This document shows, in pieces, positions 33,646-41,796 of a stretch of DNA of 64,000 nucleotides. How positions within the stretch are numbered: the first letter of the stretch is position 1; each line of letters begins with the position of its first letter. The stretch is from the NCBI RefSeq assembly GCF_016056375.1, contig NZ_JAEDAE010000012.1:1-64000 (forward strand). The letters run 5' to 3'. This stretch comes from Hymenobacter negativus (GTDB lineage Bacteria > Bacteroidota > Bacteroidia > Cytophagales > Hymenobacteraceae). Below the pieces are notes generated by a model. That model saw only the letters and a program-made list of their open reading frames with translations, was not told where the DNA came from and did no database searches. The position numbers and the translations under genes are program-made.

Positions 33646-34965
33646 TTAGCCCGCGGCTTGTGCCTGTTGGCTGAACAGAACAATCAGGTCGTTTTTTGTG
33701 CGAATCTTGCGTTCGAACGACCGCACCTTGGTTTGTAGCATCTGCCGGAAAGCATCGTTGGCCGCACTGGGACTGAGGTTGTCGAGGTTGGCCCGCAGCG
33801 TGTTGAGCTCTTCGTGGTCGTCCTTGAGCAGCTCGCGCAGCGTGCTGGCCCGGAAACGGGCGCGCTCGGCCGGGGCCGTGGGCATGGGTGCCCCATCGGC
33901 GCGCTTGCGCAGGTGGTACTCAAGGGCGCTGAGCTCAAAAATCTTGTCGCAGGCCACCATGAAACGCTGCCAGATGCGGTCCGACTCTTCGCCGCGCACG
34001 GTGCCCACCTGCTTCCATTCGGCTTGCAGCGACTTGGCCTGGTGGATGGCTTCCTGGGGCGGAATAGCCATCAGGGCTTCGGCGCGCTCGGCTAGGGAGC
34101 GTTTGCGGGCCAGCAGCACCTCGGGGGTGGCAGGCGCCCCGGGCGCTCCGGCCGACTGCTGCGCGGCAATGTGCGCCTTGAGGCGCTCAAAAAAGTGGTT
34201 GTTGGCGGCGCGGAAGCGCGTCCAGAGTTCAGAGGCCTGCTTTTTGGGCAGATTGCCGTTGACTTCGCGCCAGGCTTGCTGCAGGGCTTTGAGCTGGCGG
34301 GAAGTGGTTTCGAACTGGTCGGAGTTTTTGAGGGCTTCGGCCTGCTGAATGAGGTCACGGTAGCGGGTTTGCACCCGGTTGGTCATGGCCTTTTTATCGG
34401 ACTGAAAGGCCTTGCGGCGGTCGAAAAACACCTGAATGGCCGACTGGAAGCGGTGCTCGAGCTCGTCGGTCATGGCTTTGTCAACGGGGCCGGTTTTGAG
34501 CCAACCCTGGCGTAGGTCTTTCACCTTCTCGCTCGCCGACACCCACTCTACGCTTTCGCTCAGCGCTTCGGCTTCGTGAATGAAGCTGATTTTGGTGGCC
34601 AGGTTTTTTTCGCGGTTGCGGGCCACGGTCACGGCAATGGCATCCTCGGCCTCGGTGAGGCGGCGGTGCAAGGCAGCGAAATCGCCGAGGCCGTCATGGG
34701 TCAGGAGCTGTTCTTTGAGGTGCAGGGCCTTCATCAGGAAGGAGCCTTTGTTTTCGCTGGCCTCCATTTTTTCCAGCAGCGAATCAACTTTGGCACGCAG
34801 GGCTTCAAAGCGTTGGCTGAAGTACCGCAGGGCGGCATCGTCCGAATCTTTGACTAAGCCAATCTGGCGGGCGGGCTGGCCCAGCACCGGGCGCAGCCAC
34901 ACGCCATCGGCTTCCACGTAGCCGTAGCGCTTGGCTTCGGCCAGCAGGTGGTCGGTTGGTTCCAT
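33646..34965 (-). CDS. DUF349 protein
   Basis: 439 residues, almost wholly helical, with repeated blocks of about 75 residues of the type W-GPV...LW-RFRAA---FF---- (for example KTGPVDKAMTDELEHRFQSA and ELWTRFRAANNHFFERLKAH). This is the DUF349 repeat pattern. No signal peptide or membrane segment. Function unknown. It is divergent from ettA with a 282-base gap in which I see no gene or clear promoter. Confidence 0.88.
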   Translation of the reverse strand: MEPTDHLLAEAKRYGYVEADGVWLRPVLGQPARQIGLVKDSDDAALRYFSQRFEALRAKVDSLLEKMEASENKGSFLMKALHLKEQLLTHDGLGDFAALHRRLTEAEDAIAVTVARNREKNLATKISFIHEAEALSESVEWVSASEKVKDLRQGWLKTGPVDKAMTDELEHRFQSAIQVFFDRRKAFQSDKKAMTNRVQTRYRDLIQQAEALKNSDQFETTSRQLKALQQAWREVNGNLPKKQASELWTRFRAANNHFFERLKAHIAAQQSAGAPGAPATPEVLLARKRSLAERAEALMAIPPQEAIHQAKSLQAEWKQVGTVRGEESDRIWQRFMVACDKIFELSALEYHLRKRADGAPMPTAPAERARFRASTLRELLKDDHEELNTLRANLDNLSPSAANDAFRQMLQTKVRSFERKIRTKNDLIVLFSQQAQAAG

Positions 34966-35247
34966 AACAGATAGTAAGCTCGTGGGTAGGAAGGTGGGGG
35001 CTTGGGCAGGAGGGACAAAAAAGGACGTACGGGCGGCGGTTGAAACACGACCCGGGAAGGGAGTACAAGTTTACGGGAAAAACGTGATGAAAAGATGTAG
35101 CTTTCGTTGAACAGCGGCTGAGCCGGCCCGGTCGGCGGCCGGGACCGGACCAATCTGTTGACAGAACCCGGGGCTGGGGTGTGGGTTGCAAGCGGCGGCT
35201 GTCGTTCTTTGCGGTTGCATTTCTTTCATTAGCCCCACCCCCACCCC

Positions 35248-36912
35248 ATGAGCGACCAGACCATCATCTTTAGCATGGCCGGCGTGAGTAAGATTTACCC
35301 GCCGCAGAAGCAAGTTCTTAAAAACATCTACCTCTCGTTTTTCTACGGGGCCAAAATCGGCGTGCTCGGCCTCAACGGCTCGGGCAAGTCGAGTCTGCTG
35401 AAAATCATTGCCGGCGTTGATAAGCAATTCCAGGGCGAGGTCGTGTTTTCGCCGGGCTACTCGGTGGGCTACCTGGAGCAGGAGCCCCAGCTCGACCCCA
35501 CCAAAACCGTGCGCGAGGTGGTGGAGGAAGGCGCGGCCGAAACCGTGGCCCTGCTGAAGGAATACGACGAAATCAACGAAGCCTTCGGGGCAGAGGATGC
35601 CGATTTTGACAAGCTGCTCGACCGGCAGGGCAAGGTGCAGGAGCGGCTGGACCAGCTCGATGCCTGGAACCTCGACAGCAAGCTGGAACGTGCCATGGAC
35701 GCGTTGCGCACCCCACCCGAAGAAGCCATCATCGGCAACCTTTCGGGGGGCGAGAAGCGCCGCGTGGCCCTGTGCCGCCTGCTGCTGCAAGAGCCCGACG
35801 TGCTGCTGCTGGACGAGCCCACCAACCACCTCGACGCCGAAAGCGTGTACTGGCTGGAGCAGCACTTGCAGCAATACAAAGGCACGGTCATCGCCGTGAC
35901 CCACGACCGGTACTTCCTTGACAATGTGGCGGGCTGGATTCTGGAACTGGACCGTGGTTCGGGCATTCCGTGGAAGGGCAATTACTCCTCGTGGCTGGAG
36001 CAGAAAACCGCCCGCCTGGCTCAGGAGGAAAACCAGGAAAGCAAGCGCGCCAAAACCTTGCAGCGTGAGCTGGAATGGGTGCGCATGTCGCCCAAAGCCC
36101 GCCAGAGCAAGGGCAAGGCCCGCTTGGCCAACTACGACAAGCTGGCCAGCGAGGAAGCCAAGGACAAGGAGCAGAAGCTGGAGCTGTTCATCCCCGACGG
36201 CCCGCGCCTGGGCGCGCAGGTGATTGAGGCCGAGGGCATCACGAAAGCGTTTGGCGACAAGCTGCTGTTTGAGAACCTGAGCTTCTCATTGCCGCAGGGC
36301 GGCATTGTGGGTATCATCGGGCCGAACGGCGCCGGCAAAACGACGCTGTTTCGCCTCATCACGCACCAGTTGGAGCCCGATGCCGGCACCTTCGAAGTAG
36401 GCCCCACGGTGCAAACGGCCTACATCGACCAACAGCACGACACGCTGGACCCCAGCAAGAGCGTATTCGACGCCATCACGGGCGGCACCGAGACCATGCT
36501 GCTGGCCGGCCGCCCAGTGAACTCGCGCGCTTATGTGAGCAAGTTTAACTTCGGCGGCGGCGACCAAGAGAAGAAGGTGGCCATGCTTTCGGGCGGTGAG
36601 AAAAACCGCGTGCACCTGGCCATGACCTTGAAACAGGGCGCGAACCTGCTGCTGCTCGATGAGCCGACCAACGACCTGGACGTGAACGCCATCCGGGCGC
36701 TGGAAGACGCACTGGAGAACTTCGCCGGCTGCGCTGTTATCATCAGCCACGACCGGTGGTTCCTGGACCGGCTGGCCACGCACATTCTGGCCTTTGAGGG
36801 CGATTCGGAAGTGGTGTGGTTCGAGGGTAACTTCTCCGATTACGAAGAAGCCAAGCGCAAGCGCCTGGGCGACGTAGAGCCGAAGCGCGTGCGGTACAAG
36901 AAGCTGGGATAA
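35248..36912 (+). CDS. ettA: Energy-dependent translational throttle protein EttA
   Basis: 554 residues, one short of E. coli EttA. Two ABC-F ATPase domains: Walker A GLNGSGKSS and GPNGAGKTT, signatures LSGGEKRRVAL and LSGGEKNRVHL, Walker B LLLDEPTNHLD and LLLDEPTNDLD. The interdomain linker contains the P-site-tRNA-interacting helices (MSPKARQSKGKARLANYDKL). It binds the ribosomal E site and gates entry to elongation according to ATP/ADP. No transmembrane part. Confidence 0.95.
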   Translation: MSDQTIIFSMAGVSKIYPPQKQVLKNIYLSFFYGAKIGVLGLNGSGKSSLLKIIAGVDKQFQGEVVFSPGYSVGYLEQEPQLDPTKTVREVVEEGAAETVALLKEYDEINEAFGAEDADFDKLLDRQGKVQERLDQLDAWNLDSKLERAMDALRTPPEEAIIGNLSGGEKRRVALCRLLLQEPDVLLLDEPTNHLDAESVYWLEQHLQQYKGTVIAVTHDRYFLDNVAGWILELDRGSGIPWKGNYSSWLEQKTARLAQEENQESKRAKTLQRELEWVRMSPKARQSKGKARLANYDKLASEEAKDKEQKLELFIPDGPRLGAQVIEAEGITKAFGDKLLFENLSFSLPQGGIVGIIGPNGAGKTTLFRLITHQLEPDAGTFEVGPTVQTAYIDQQHDTLDPSKSVFDAITGGTETMLLAGRPVNSRAYVSKFNFGGGDQEKKVAMLSGGEKNRVHLAMTLKQGANLLLLDEPTNDLDVNAIRALEDALENFAGCAVIISHDRWFLDRLATHILAFEGDSEVVWFEGNFSDYEEAKRKRLGDVEPKRVRYKKLG

Positions 36913-36928
36913 ACCGGTTCATCAGCGC

Positions 36929-36974
36929 AAACCAGAATTGCCAGAATATTTCAGCAAATCGGATTCTGGTTTTA
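36929..36974 (+). terminator. Possible terminator of ettA
   Basis: AAACCAGAAT and ATTCTGGTTT arms pair perfectly over 10 bp, 17 bases after the stop codon; the T-run is short and the loop long. Confidence 0.45.
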
Positions 36975-37001
36975 ATTCGTTCAGGCCTGTCGGTCAGCCA
37001 C

Positions 37002-37043
37002 AAAAAGAGCCGTCCCTCTGCAAGCAGAAGGGCGGCTCTTTTT
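37002..37043. terminator. Bidirectional terminator
   Basis: AAAAAGAGCCG...CGGCTCTTTTT hairpin between convergent ettA and the metallopeptidase gene. Confidence 0.85.
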
Positions 37044-37063
37044 AATGAAATCCTGTCGGTAAT

Positions 37064-37741
37064 TTACCGGCGGCGCATAAAAATGCTCACGTAATGAAGC
37101 AGCGTGGCTAGCGAGGCAAGGGCTGCCACCACGTAGGTCATAGCGGCCCACCACAGCGCATCCTTAGCCATGGCGTGCTCTTGCACGGTCACTACGCCAC
37201 GCTTATCCATCCAGGCCAGGGCGCGGCGCGAGGCATCGAACTCAACCGGCAGGGTGATGAACGAAAACAGCGTGGTGAGGGCAAACAGGCCGATGCCCAC
37301 ACCCAACGGAATCACACTCCGGTTAATCATGAACACGCCCGCCAGCAAAATAATGGGCATCCACTTCGACACCGCCGTCAGGGTCGGCACCATGGCCGAC
37401 CGGAATTGCAGCATAGAATACGCTGTGGCGTGCTGCACGGCGTGGCCGCACTCGTGGGCCGCAATGGCCGCAGCGGCCGCACTGCGCTCGGCATAAACGC
37501 CTTCGCTCAGGTTCACGGTTTTGTCGGTGGGATTATAGTGGTCAGTAAGCTGGCCCTCGGTGCTGATGATGCGAACATCGTAGATGCCATGGTCGGCCAG
37601 CATCCTGGTAGCGATTTCGGCCCCACTCAGGCCCGAGCTCAGGCCGACCTGGGCGTACTGTTTGAACTTGCTGCGCAGCCGCCATTGAATGGCCCAGCTT
37701 GCGGCCATTAGCACGATGATGAGCCAATAGGAAGATGACAT
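37064..37741 (-). CDS. YugP-type zinc metallopeptidase, membrane-bound
   Basis: 225 residues with about four membrane segments (N-terminal helix, two around 120-160, one at the C-terminus). The zinc motif HECGHAVQH (about 92-100) matches DUF2268/YugP-type neutral zinc metallopeptidases of the membrane. VNLSEGVYAERSAAAAAIAAHE is the conserved approach to the motif. Substrate unknown; a membrane quality-control role is inferred only from the family. Confidence 0.9.
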   Translation of the reverse strand: MSSSYWLIIVLMAASWAIQWRLRSKFKQYAQVGLSSGLSGAEIATRMLADHGIYDVRIISTEGQLTDHYNPTDKTVNLSEGVYAERSAAAAAIAAHECGHAVQHATAYSMLQFRSAMVPTLTAVSKWMPIILLAGVFMINRSVIPLGVGIGLFALTTLFSFITLPVEFDASRRALAWMDKRGVVTVQEHAMAKDALWWAAMTYVVAALASLATLLHYVSIFMRRR

Positions 37742-37885
37742 GAGGAGGAAGTGAATTGAAGGGATTTAATCGCAACCGGAAACCAAAGCCCGAACCAGAT
37801 GGCCAACACTTCGGCCGCTCCCGGCACTGCTATCAAAACACTTGCTCTGCAAAAAAGATGCAGTATTTCGGCCCTGCCAAAATGA

Positions 37886-38365
37886 CTATTGCGTGGCGAT
37901 GATGTGCTCCACGATGCGCGAGGTGCTATAGCCCGCCACCAGCGGCACCGTGAGCACCTGCCCGCCCCGGGCCAGCACCAGCTCGTGGCCCACAATGCGC
38001 TCCACGGCGTAGTCATCTCCCTTCACCAATACGTCGGGCTGCACCAGTTCGATTAGAGCCAGGGGCGTGGGCTCGCCGAAGAGCACCACGGCATCCACAA
38101 ATGCCAACGCGGCCAGAATGCGGGCCCGCGCCTCCTCGTCCTGAATGGGCCGGCCGGGCTTGAGGCAGCGCACCGAGGCATCGGTATTCAGGCCCACCAC
38201 CAGCGCATCGCCTAGGTGCCGGGCCTGCTCCAGGTAGTCGACGTGGCCAAGGTGCAGCAAATCGAAGCAGCCGTTGGTGAACACCACCTTGCGGCCTTGC
38301 GCGCGCCAGTCGGCCAGGGTGGCCGGCAACTGCTCGCGGGTCAGAATTTTATCTTTAGTCCACAT
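37886..38365 (-). CDS. rfaE2: D-glycero-beta-D-manno-heptose 1-phosphate adenylyltransferase
   Basis: 159 residues. Cytidylyltransferase fold with the HxGH motif in TNGCFDLLHLGHVDYL, plus GLNTDASVR and VKGDDYAVERIVG. It corresponds to the C-terminal half of HldE and makes ADP-heptose for the LPS inner core. The kinase half is not next to it. The upstream membrane protein is about 85 bases away with an inverted repeat between. Confidence 0.93.
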   Translation of the reverse strand: MWTKDKILTREQLPATLADWRAQGRKVVFTNGCFDLLHLGHVDYLEQARHLGDALVVGLNTDASVRCLKPGRPIQDEEARARILAALAFVDAVVLFGEPTPLALIELVQPDVLVKGDDYAVERIVGHELVLARGGQVLTVPLVAGYSTSRIVEHIIATQ

Positions 38366-38370
38366 GCGGT

Positions 38371-38451
38371 AAGATGGAAAATGAGTAAGTGAGTAAATGA
38401 GCGAACAGTAAGAGAGATAAAAAATCCACTCACTTACTCATTTACCATCTT
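38371..38451. repeat. 24-bp inverted repeat of GAGTAAGT-type words
   Basis: 38371-38394 (AAGATGGAAAATGAGTAAGT...) and 38428-38451 are reverse complements at 23 of 24 positions. The right arm overlaps the TAA stop codon (38450-38452) of the upstream minus-strand gene; the other end is 6 bases from the rfaE2 start. Confidence 0.85.
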
Positions 38452-39496
38452 ACTCACTGGTGAGCGGTTCCTCAGCTAGGGCTTCGGCCTCGGTGAGGAC
38501 GCTGCCTTTATCGGCGGCGGCCACGGCCACGAAGCTGATGCCGCCCATGAGCACCACCAGCAGCGTTTGGGCTCCGTGCACCACCAGCGCGTAGGCAATG
38601 CCGGCCTCTTTGCTCACGCCGTACACCAGCAAAATGCCTTGCACCATCACGTGAAACGGTCCGATGCCGCCCGCCACCGGCGCGGCCATGCCAAAGGCGC
38701 CGAAGGTGAGCACGGCCAGTCCGGCCTTCATATCGAGGTTATAAGTTTCGGGAAAGCAGAAGAAGGCCAGGTAATCCATAAGGTAATACACGGCCCAGGT
38801 AAACAGGGTGTGCATTAGAAACACGCCCTTTTTCTCCAGTTTTAACACGCTGAACACACCCGCCAGCAGCCCCTTCACAAACAGCACGCCCTTGTTAAAA
38901 AACGCATTCTGCCGCAGGCGTTCTAGGTTGCGAAACAGCGCGTAGCCTGCTGCCAGCAGCAGCACGCCCGCAATGACGGCCGCGATGAGCAGCGGCGTGC
39001 GGTTGCGGGCCAACGCCTCATAGCGCCCGCCCAGCACCTGCACCGTCACGAAGTTCCAGAAGGTATTGAAATCCAGCAGCAACAGGCTTACTATTAAACC
39101 CAACAGCACCAACACGTCAATCACGCGCTCGGTTACTACCGTGCCTAGCGCTACTTGTACGGGCACCCCGCTCGTGCGCCGCAGCACCGAGCAGCGAATG
39201 ACCTCGCCCATGCGCGGCAGCACCAGGTTGGCCAGGTAGCCCACCATCATGGCATGGTACACAGCCCAGTACGGGGCCGGCGTTTGGGAGGCATCGAGCT
39301 GCATCTGCCAACGGTAGGCGCGGCTGAAATAGCCCAGCGCTGATAGCGTGAGCGTGAGCGTAAGCCAGAAATAATTGGCCGTGGCAATGTAGTGCCCGAT
39401 GCGCGACAGGTCCTGCCCGCGTACCGCGTACCACATCAGCGCCACCGAGATGCTCAGCAGCAGCACGTATTTAACAATCGTCAGCAGGTGTTTCAT
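38450..39496 (-). CDS. Lysylphosphatidylglycerol synthase transmembrane-type protein (UPF0104)
   Basis: 348 residues with about eight membrane segments. The pattern (YFSRAYRWQMQL, YLANLVLPRMGEVIRCSVLRR, GGIGPFHVMVQGIL) fits the UPF0104/AglD-type flippase-like family, which is related to the membrane half of MprF. There is no lysyl-transferase domain, so the usual 'LPG synthase' label should not be taken literally. Probably handles a lipid or lipid-linked sugar; neighbouring rfaE2 makes an envelope role plausible. Confidence 0.88.
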   Translation of the reverse strand: MKHLLTIVKYVLLLSISVALMWYAVRGQDLSRIGHYIATANYFWLTLTLTLSALGYFSRAYRWQMQLDASQTPAPYWAVYHAMMVGYLANLVLPRMGEVIRCSVLRRTSGVPVQVALGTVVTERVIDVLVLLGLIVSLLLLDFNTFWNFVTVQVLGGRYEALARNRTPLLIAAVIAGVLLLAAGYALFRNLERLRQNAFFNKGVLFVKGLLAGVFSVLKLEKKGVFLMHTLFTWAVYYLMDYLAFFCFPETYNLDMKAGLAVLTFGAFGMAAPVAGGIGPFHVMVQGILLVYGVSKEAGIAYALVVHGAQTLLVVLMGGISFVAVAAADKGSVLTEAEALAEEPLTSE

Positions 39497-39501
39497 TTAA
39501 T

Positions 39502-39595
39502 CAATGAAGGAATGAGTGAATGGGCGAATGGGTGAATGAGCAAATGGCTGCGGGAGTCACTCGCTCATTCACTCATTCGCCCATTCACTCATTGG
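39502..39595. repeat. Long inverted repeat of GAATGAGTG-type words
   Basis: The left arm (39502-39541) and right arm (39557-39595) consist of near-tandem AATGAGTG/AATGGGCG words and their complements. A 31-base core starting at 39511 matches at 30 positions. It occupies almost the whole gap between panD and the flippase-like gene (5 bases from one, 1 base from the other). Confidence 0.9.
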
Positions 39596-39596
39596 A

Positions 39597-39944
39597 TTAA
39601 GCCAGCCGGTTGTGCTCGTTGGGGAAAATAACCGTGGGCTTGTGCTGCCGGGCTTCCGCAAAATCGACCAGCGCGTAGGAAAAGATGATAACCACGTCAC
39701 CCACCGCCACTTTGCGCGCCGCCGGGCCGTTCAGGCAAATGGTGCCCGAGCCCCGCTCCCCGCGAATGGTGTAAGTTTCGAAACGCTCGCCGTTGTTCAC
39801 ATTTACCACGGTCACCTTTTCGTTTTCGACGAAATTGGCGGCGTCCAGCAGGTCTTCGTCAATCGTCACACTGCCCACGTAGTGCAATTCGGCCTGCGTG
39901 ACCGTTGCATGGTGGATTTTGGACTTCATTACTTCAATGTGCAT
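39597..39944 (-). CDS. panD: Aspartate 1-decarboxylase
   Basis: 115 residues. Converts L-aspartate to beta-alanine for pantothenate synthesis. The self-cleavage site Gly-Ser is in LHYVGSVTID; cleavage gives the pyruvoyl group on the Ser. TYTIRGERGSG and NGPAARKVAVGD are conserved. Two in-frame ATGs (39944 and 39929) are possible; the upstream one is used. It lies downstream of panC on the same strand. Confidence 0.96.
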   Translation of the reverse strand: MHIEVMKSKIHHATVTQAELHYVGSVTIDEDLLDAANFVENEKVTVVNVNNGERFETYTIRGERGSGTICLNGPAARKVAVGDVVIIFSYALVDFAEARQHKPTVIFPNEHNRLA

Positions 39945-40015
39945 AGCTAGCTTGGCCCGAGGGCATTGATTGGGGCCACAAAGATAACCCCTCCCCCGCC
40001 CCGCCTGGGCGTAGC

Positions 40016-40864
40016 TCAACCATCCACCACCACGTTGTCAATAAGCCGCACACCGCCCAGGTGGGCGGCCAGGCACAGCACCACGGCGCGGCCGGGCACG
40101 TACTCGGCCAGCGGCTGCAGGGTTTGCGCATCGGCTATTTCCACGTACTCAGGGGTGATGGCGGGTTCCTGGGCCAACGTGGCCAGGGCCTCGGCTTGCA
40201 CCTGGGCCGGCCGCACGCCCTGCCGCACCTGGACTGCAGCGGCGCTCAGCACCTGGTAGAGCAGCGGTGCCACGGCCCGCGCCGGCGCGTCGAGCCGCCG
40301 GTTGCGCGACGACATGGCCAGCCCGTCGGCTTCCCGGATGGTGGGGCAAGCCACAATTTCCAGGTCGAACGACAAGTCGGCCACCAGCTGGCGCACCACC
40401 GCCACCTGTTGCCAGTCCTTTTGCCCAAAATACGCCCGGTGCGGGCGGGCCAGATGGAACAATTTGCTTACCACCGTGGCCACCCCGTTGAAGTGACCGG
40501 GCCGGTGCGCCCCTTCCATCACTTGTTCCAGTGCTCCAAAATCGAACCGCAACACGGCGGGCAGGGGGTACATTTCCTCCACCGATGGCACGAATAAAGC
40601 CGTGCAGCCGGCCGGCTCCAGCAGGGCCGCATCGGCCTCCGGCACCCTAGGGTAGAGCCGGAAGTCATCGGCGTTGTTAAACTGCGTGGGGTTAACGAAG
40701 ATGGTGGCTATTACCTCGTTGCACTCGGCGCGGGCAGCCTGCACCAGCTGAATGTGGCCCGCGTGCAAGGCACCCATCGTGGGCACCAAGCCCAACCTTT
40801 TGCCCGCTTGGCGGGCCTGTTCGGTGTAGGCTTGCAACCCGGCGGCGGTAGTTAGTATCTGCAT
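40016..40864 (-). CDS. panC: Pantothenate synthetase
   Basis: 282 residues. Ligates pantoate and beta-alanine with ATP. The HxGH-type motif is in VPTMGALHAGH, followed by TIFVNPTQFN, FGQKDWQQVAVVRQL and MSSRNRRLDAPAR. The ATG at 40864 gives the family start MQILTT. panD follows about 70 bases downstream and supplies its beta-alanine. It is divergent from the starch-synthase-like gene. Confidence 0.96.
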   Translation of the reverse strand: MQILTTAAGLQAYTEQARQAGKRLGLVPTMGALHAGHIQLVQAARAECNEVIATIFVNPTQFNNADDFRLYPRVPEADAALLEPAGCTALFVPSVEEMYPLPAVLRFDFGALEQVMEGAHRPGHFNGVATVVSKLFHLARPHRAYFGQKDWQQVAVVRQLVADLSFDLEIVACPTIREADGLAMSSRNRRLDAPARAVAPLLYQVLSAAAVQVRQGVRPAQVQAEALATLAQEPAITPEYVEIADAQTLQPLAEYVPGRAVVLCLAAHLGGVRLIDNVVVDG

Positions 40865-40906
40865 AGGAGAGGAAGGCAATTGGAATGGCCCCCAAAGTAG
40901 CTTATG

Positions 40907-40937
40907 TTGAATTTCCGCTCAAAATTGTTTAATTTTG
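40907..40937 (+). promoter_or_regulatory. Promoter of the starch synthase-DUF4270 pair
   Basis: TTG (40907-40909), 20 bases, TAATTTTG (40930-40937): a full Bacteroidota promoter. It lies 46 bases before the ATG at 40984. Confidence 0.75.
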
Positions 40938-40983
40938 TGCACCCATAGCATGGCCTTGTTCCATTCTCTTCAATAATTCCTTT

Positions 40984-41796
40984 ATGTCGAAGCTACGAAT
41001 CCTATACGCGGCCACCGAAATTGACCCGTTTCTCCAGACCACCAAGGTGGCTGAAATGCTGCGGCGCCTGCCCGCCAGCATGCAGGAGATGGGCTGCGAA
41101 ATCCGGATTTTCGTGCCACGTTTTGGCATCATCAACGAGCGCAAGAACCGTTTGCACGAAGTAGTGCGCCTGTCCGGCATCAACATCGCGGTTGGCGATG
41201 ACGAAAAACCTTTGGTTATCAAAGTTGCTTCGATTCCGACGGCAAAGTTGCAGGTTTATTTTATCGATAACGAAGATTATTTCCACCGCAAGTCGGCTCT
41301 GGTCGATAAAAACGACAAATTCTACGCCGACAATGACGAGCGCGCCATCTTTTTCTGCAAAGGCGTACTTGAAACGGTGAAGAAGCTGGGCTGGTCGCCC
41401 AACATCGTGCACTGCTCCGACTGGATGACCGGTCTGATTCCGCTGTACCTGAAAACCACCTACAAAAAAGACCCGGTTTTCAAGGACGCCAAGTCGGTGT
41501 TTTCGATTTACAACAACGAGTTCAACGACAAATTCGAGGGCAACATCCTCGAGAAGGCCAAGATGCTCGACATTGACGATGCCATGCTGGCATCGTTGAA
41601 AACCGCTGATTTCAGCGGCTTCATCAAAATGGGCATGGAGTATGCCGACACCGTGGTGCGGTCCGACGAGGATTTCTCGGACAACATGAACGGCATGTTC
41701 CACGAATACGCCCTGCACAACAAGCTCAGCCAGGTGGCTACCGACGAAAACCTGCACTCTTCTTACCTAGCGCTCTACAATGAATTGGCTAACTAG
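40984..41796 (+). CDS. Short starch/glycogen synthase-like protein (N-terminal domain only)
   Basis: 270 residues, about half the length of a GT5 glycogen synthase. It matches the N-terminal GT5 domain (LRILYAATEIDPF, IVHCSDWMTGLIPLYLKTTY, FSIYNNEF, FIKMGMEYADTVV). The ADP-glucose-binding K-x-G-G-L loop is replaced by QTTKVAEM, and the C-terminal catalytic domain is missing. Such short forms upstream of DUF4270 genes recur in Bacteroidota. It is unlikely to make glycogen by itself and may be regulatory. The next gene overlaps its 3' end by 17 bases. Confidence 0.85.
   Translation: MSKLRILYAATEIDPFLQTTKVAEMLRRLPASMQEMGCEIRIFVPRFGIINERKNRLHEVVRLSGINIAVGDDEKPLVIKVASIPTAKLQVYFIDNEDYFHRKSALVDKNDKFYADNDERAIFFCKGVLETVKKLGWSPNIVHCSDWMTGLIPLYLKTTYKKDPVFKDAKSVFSIYNNEFNDKFEGNILEKAKMLDIDDAMLASLKTADFSGFIKMGMEYADTVVRSDEDFSDNMNGMFHEYALHNKLSQVATDENLHSSYLALYNELAN

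Noticed and set aside
23054..39595. CRISPR array, considered because of repeated short words in gaps
   Set aside because: The words are near-tandem and arranged as one inverted repeat per gap; there are no regular spacers and no cas genes.
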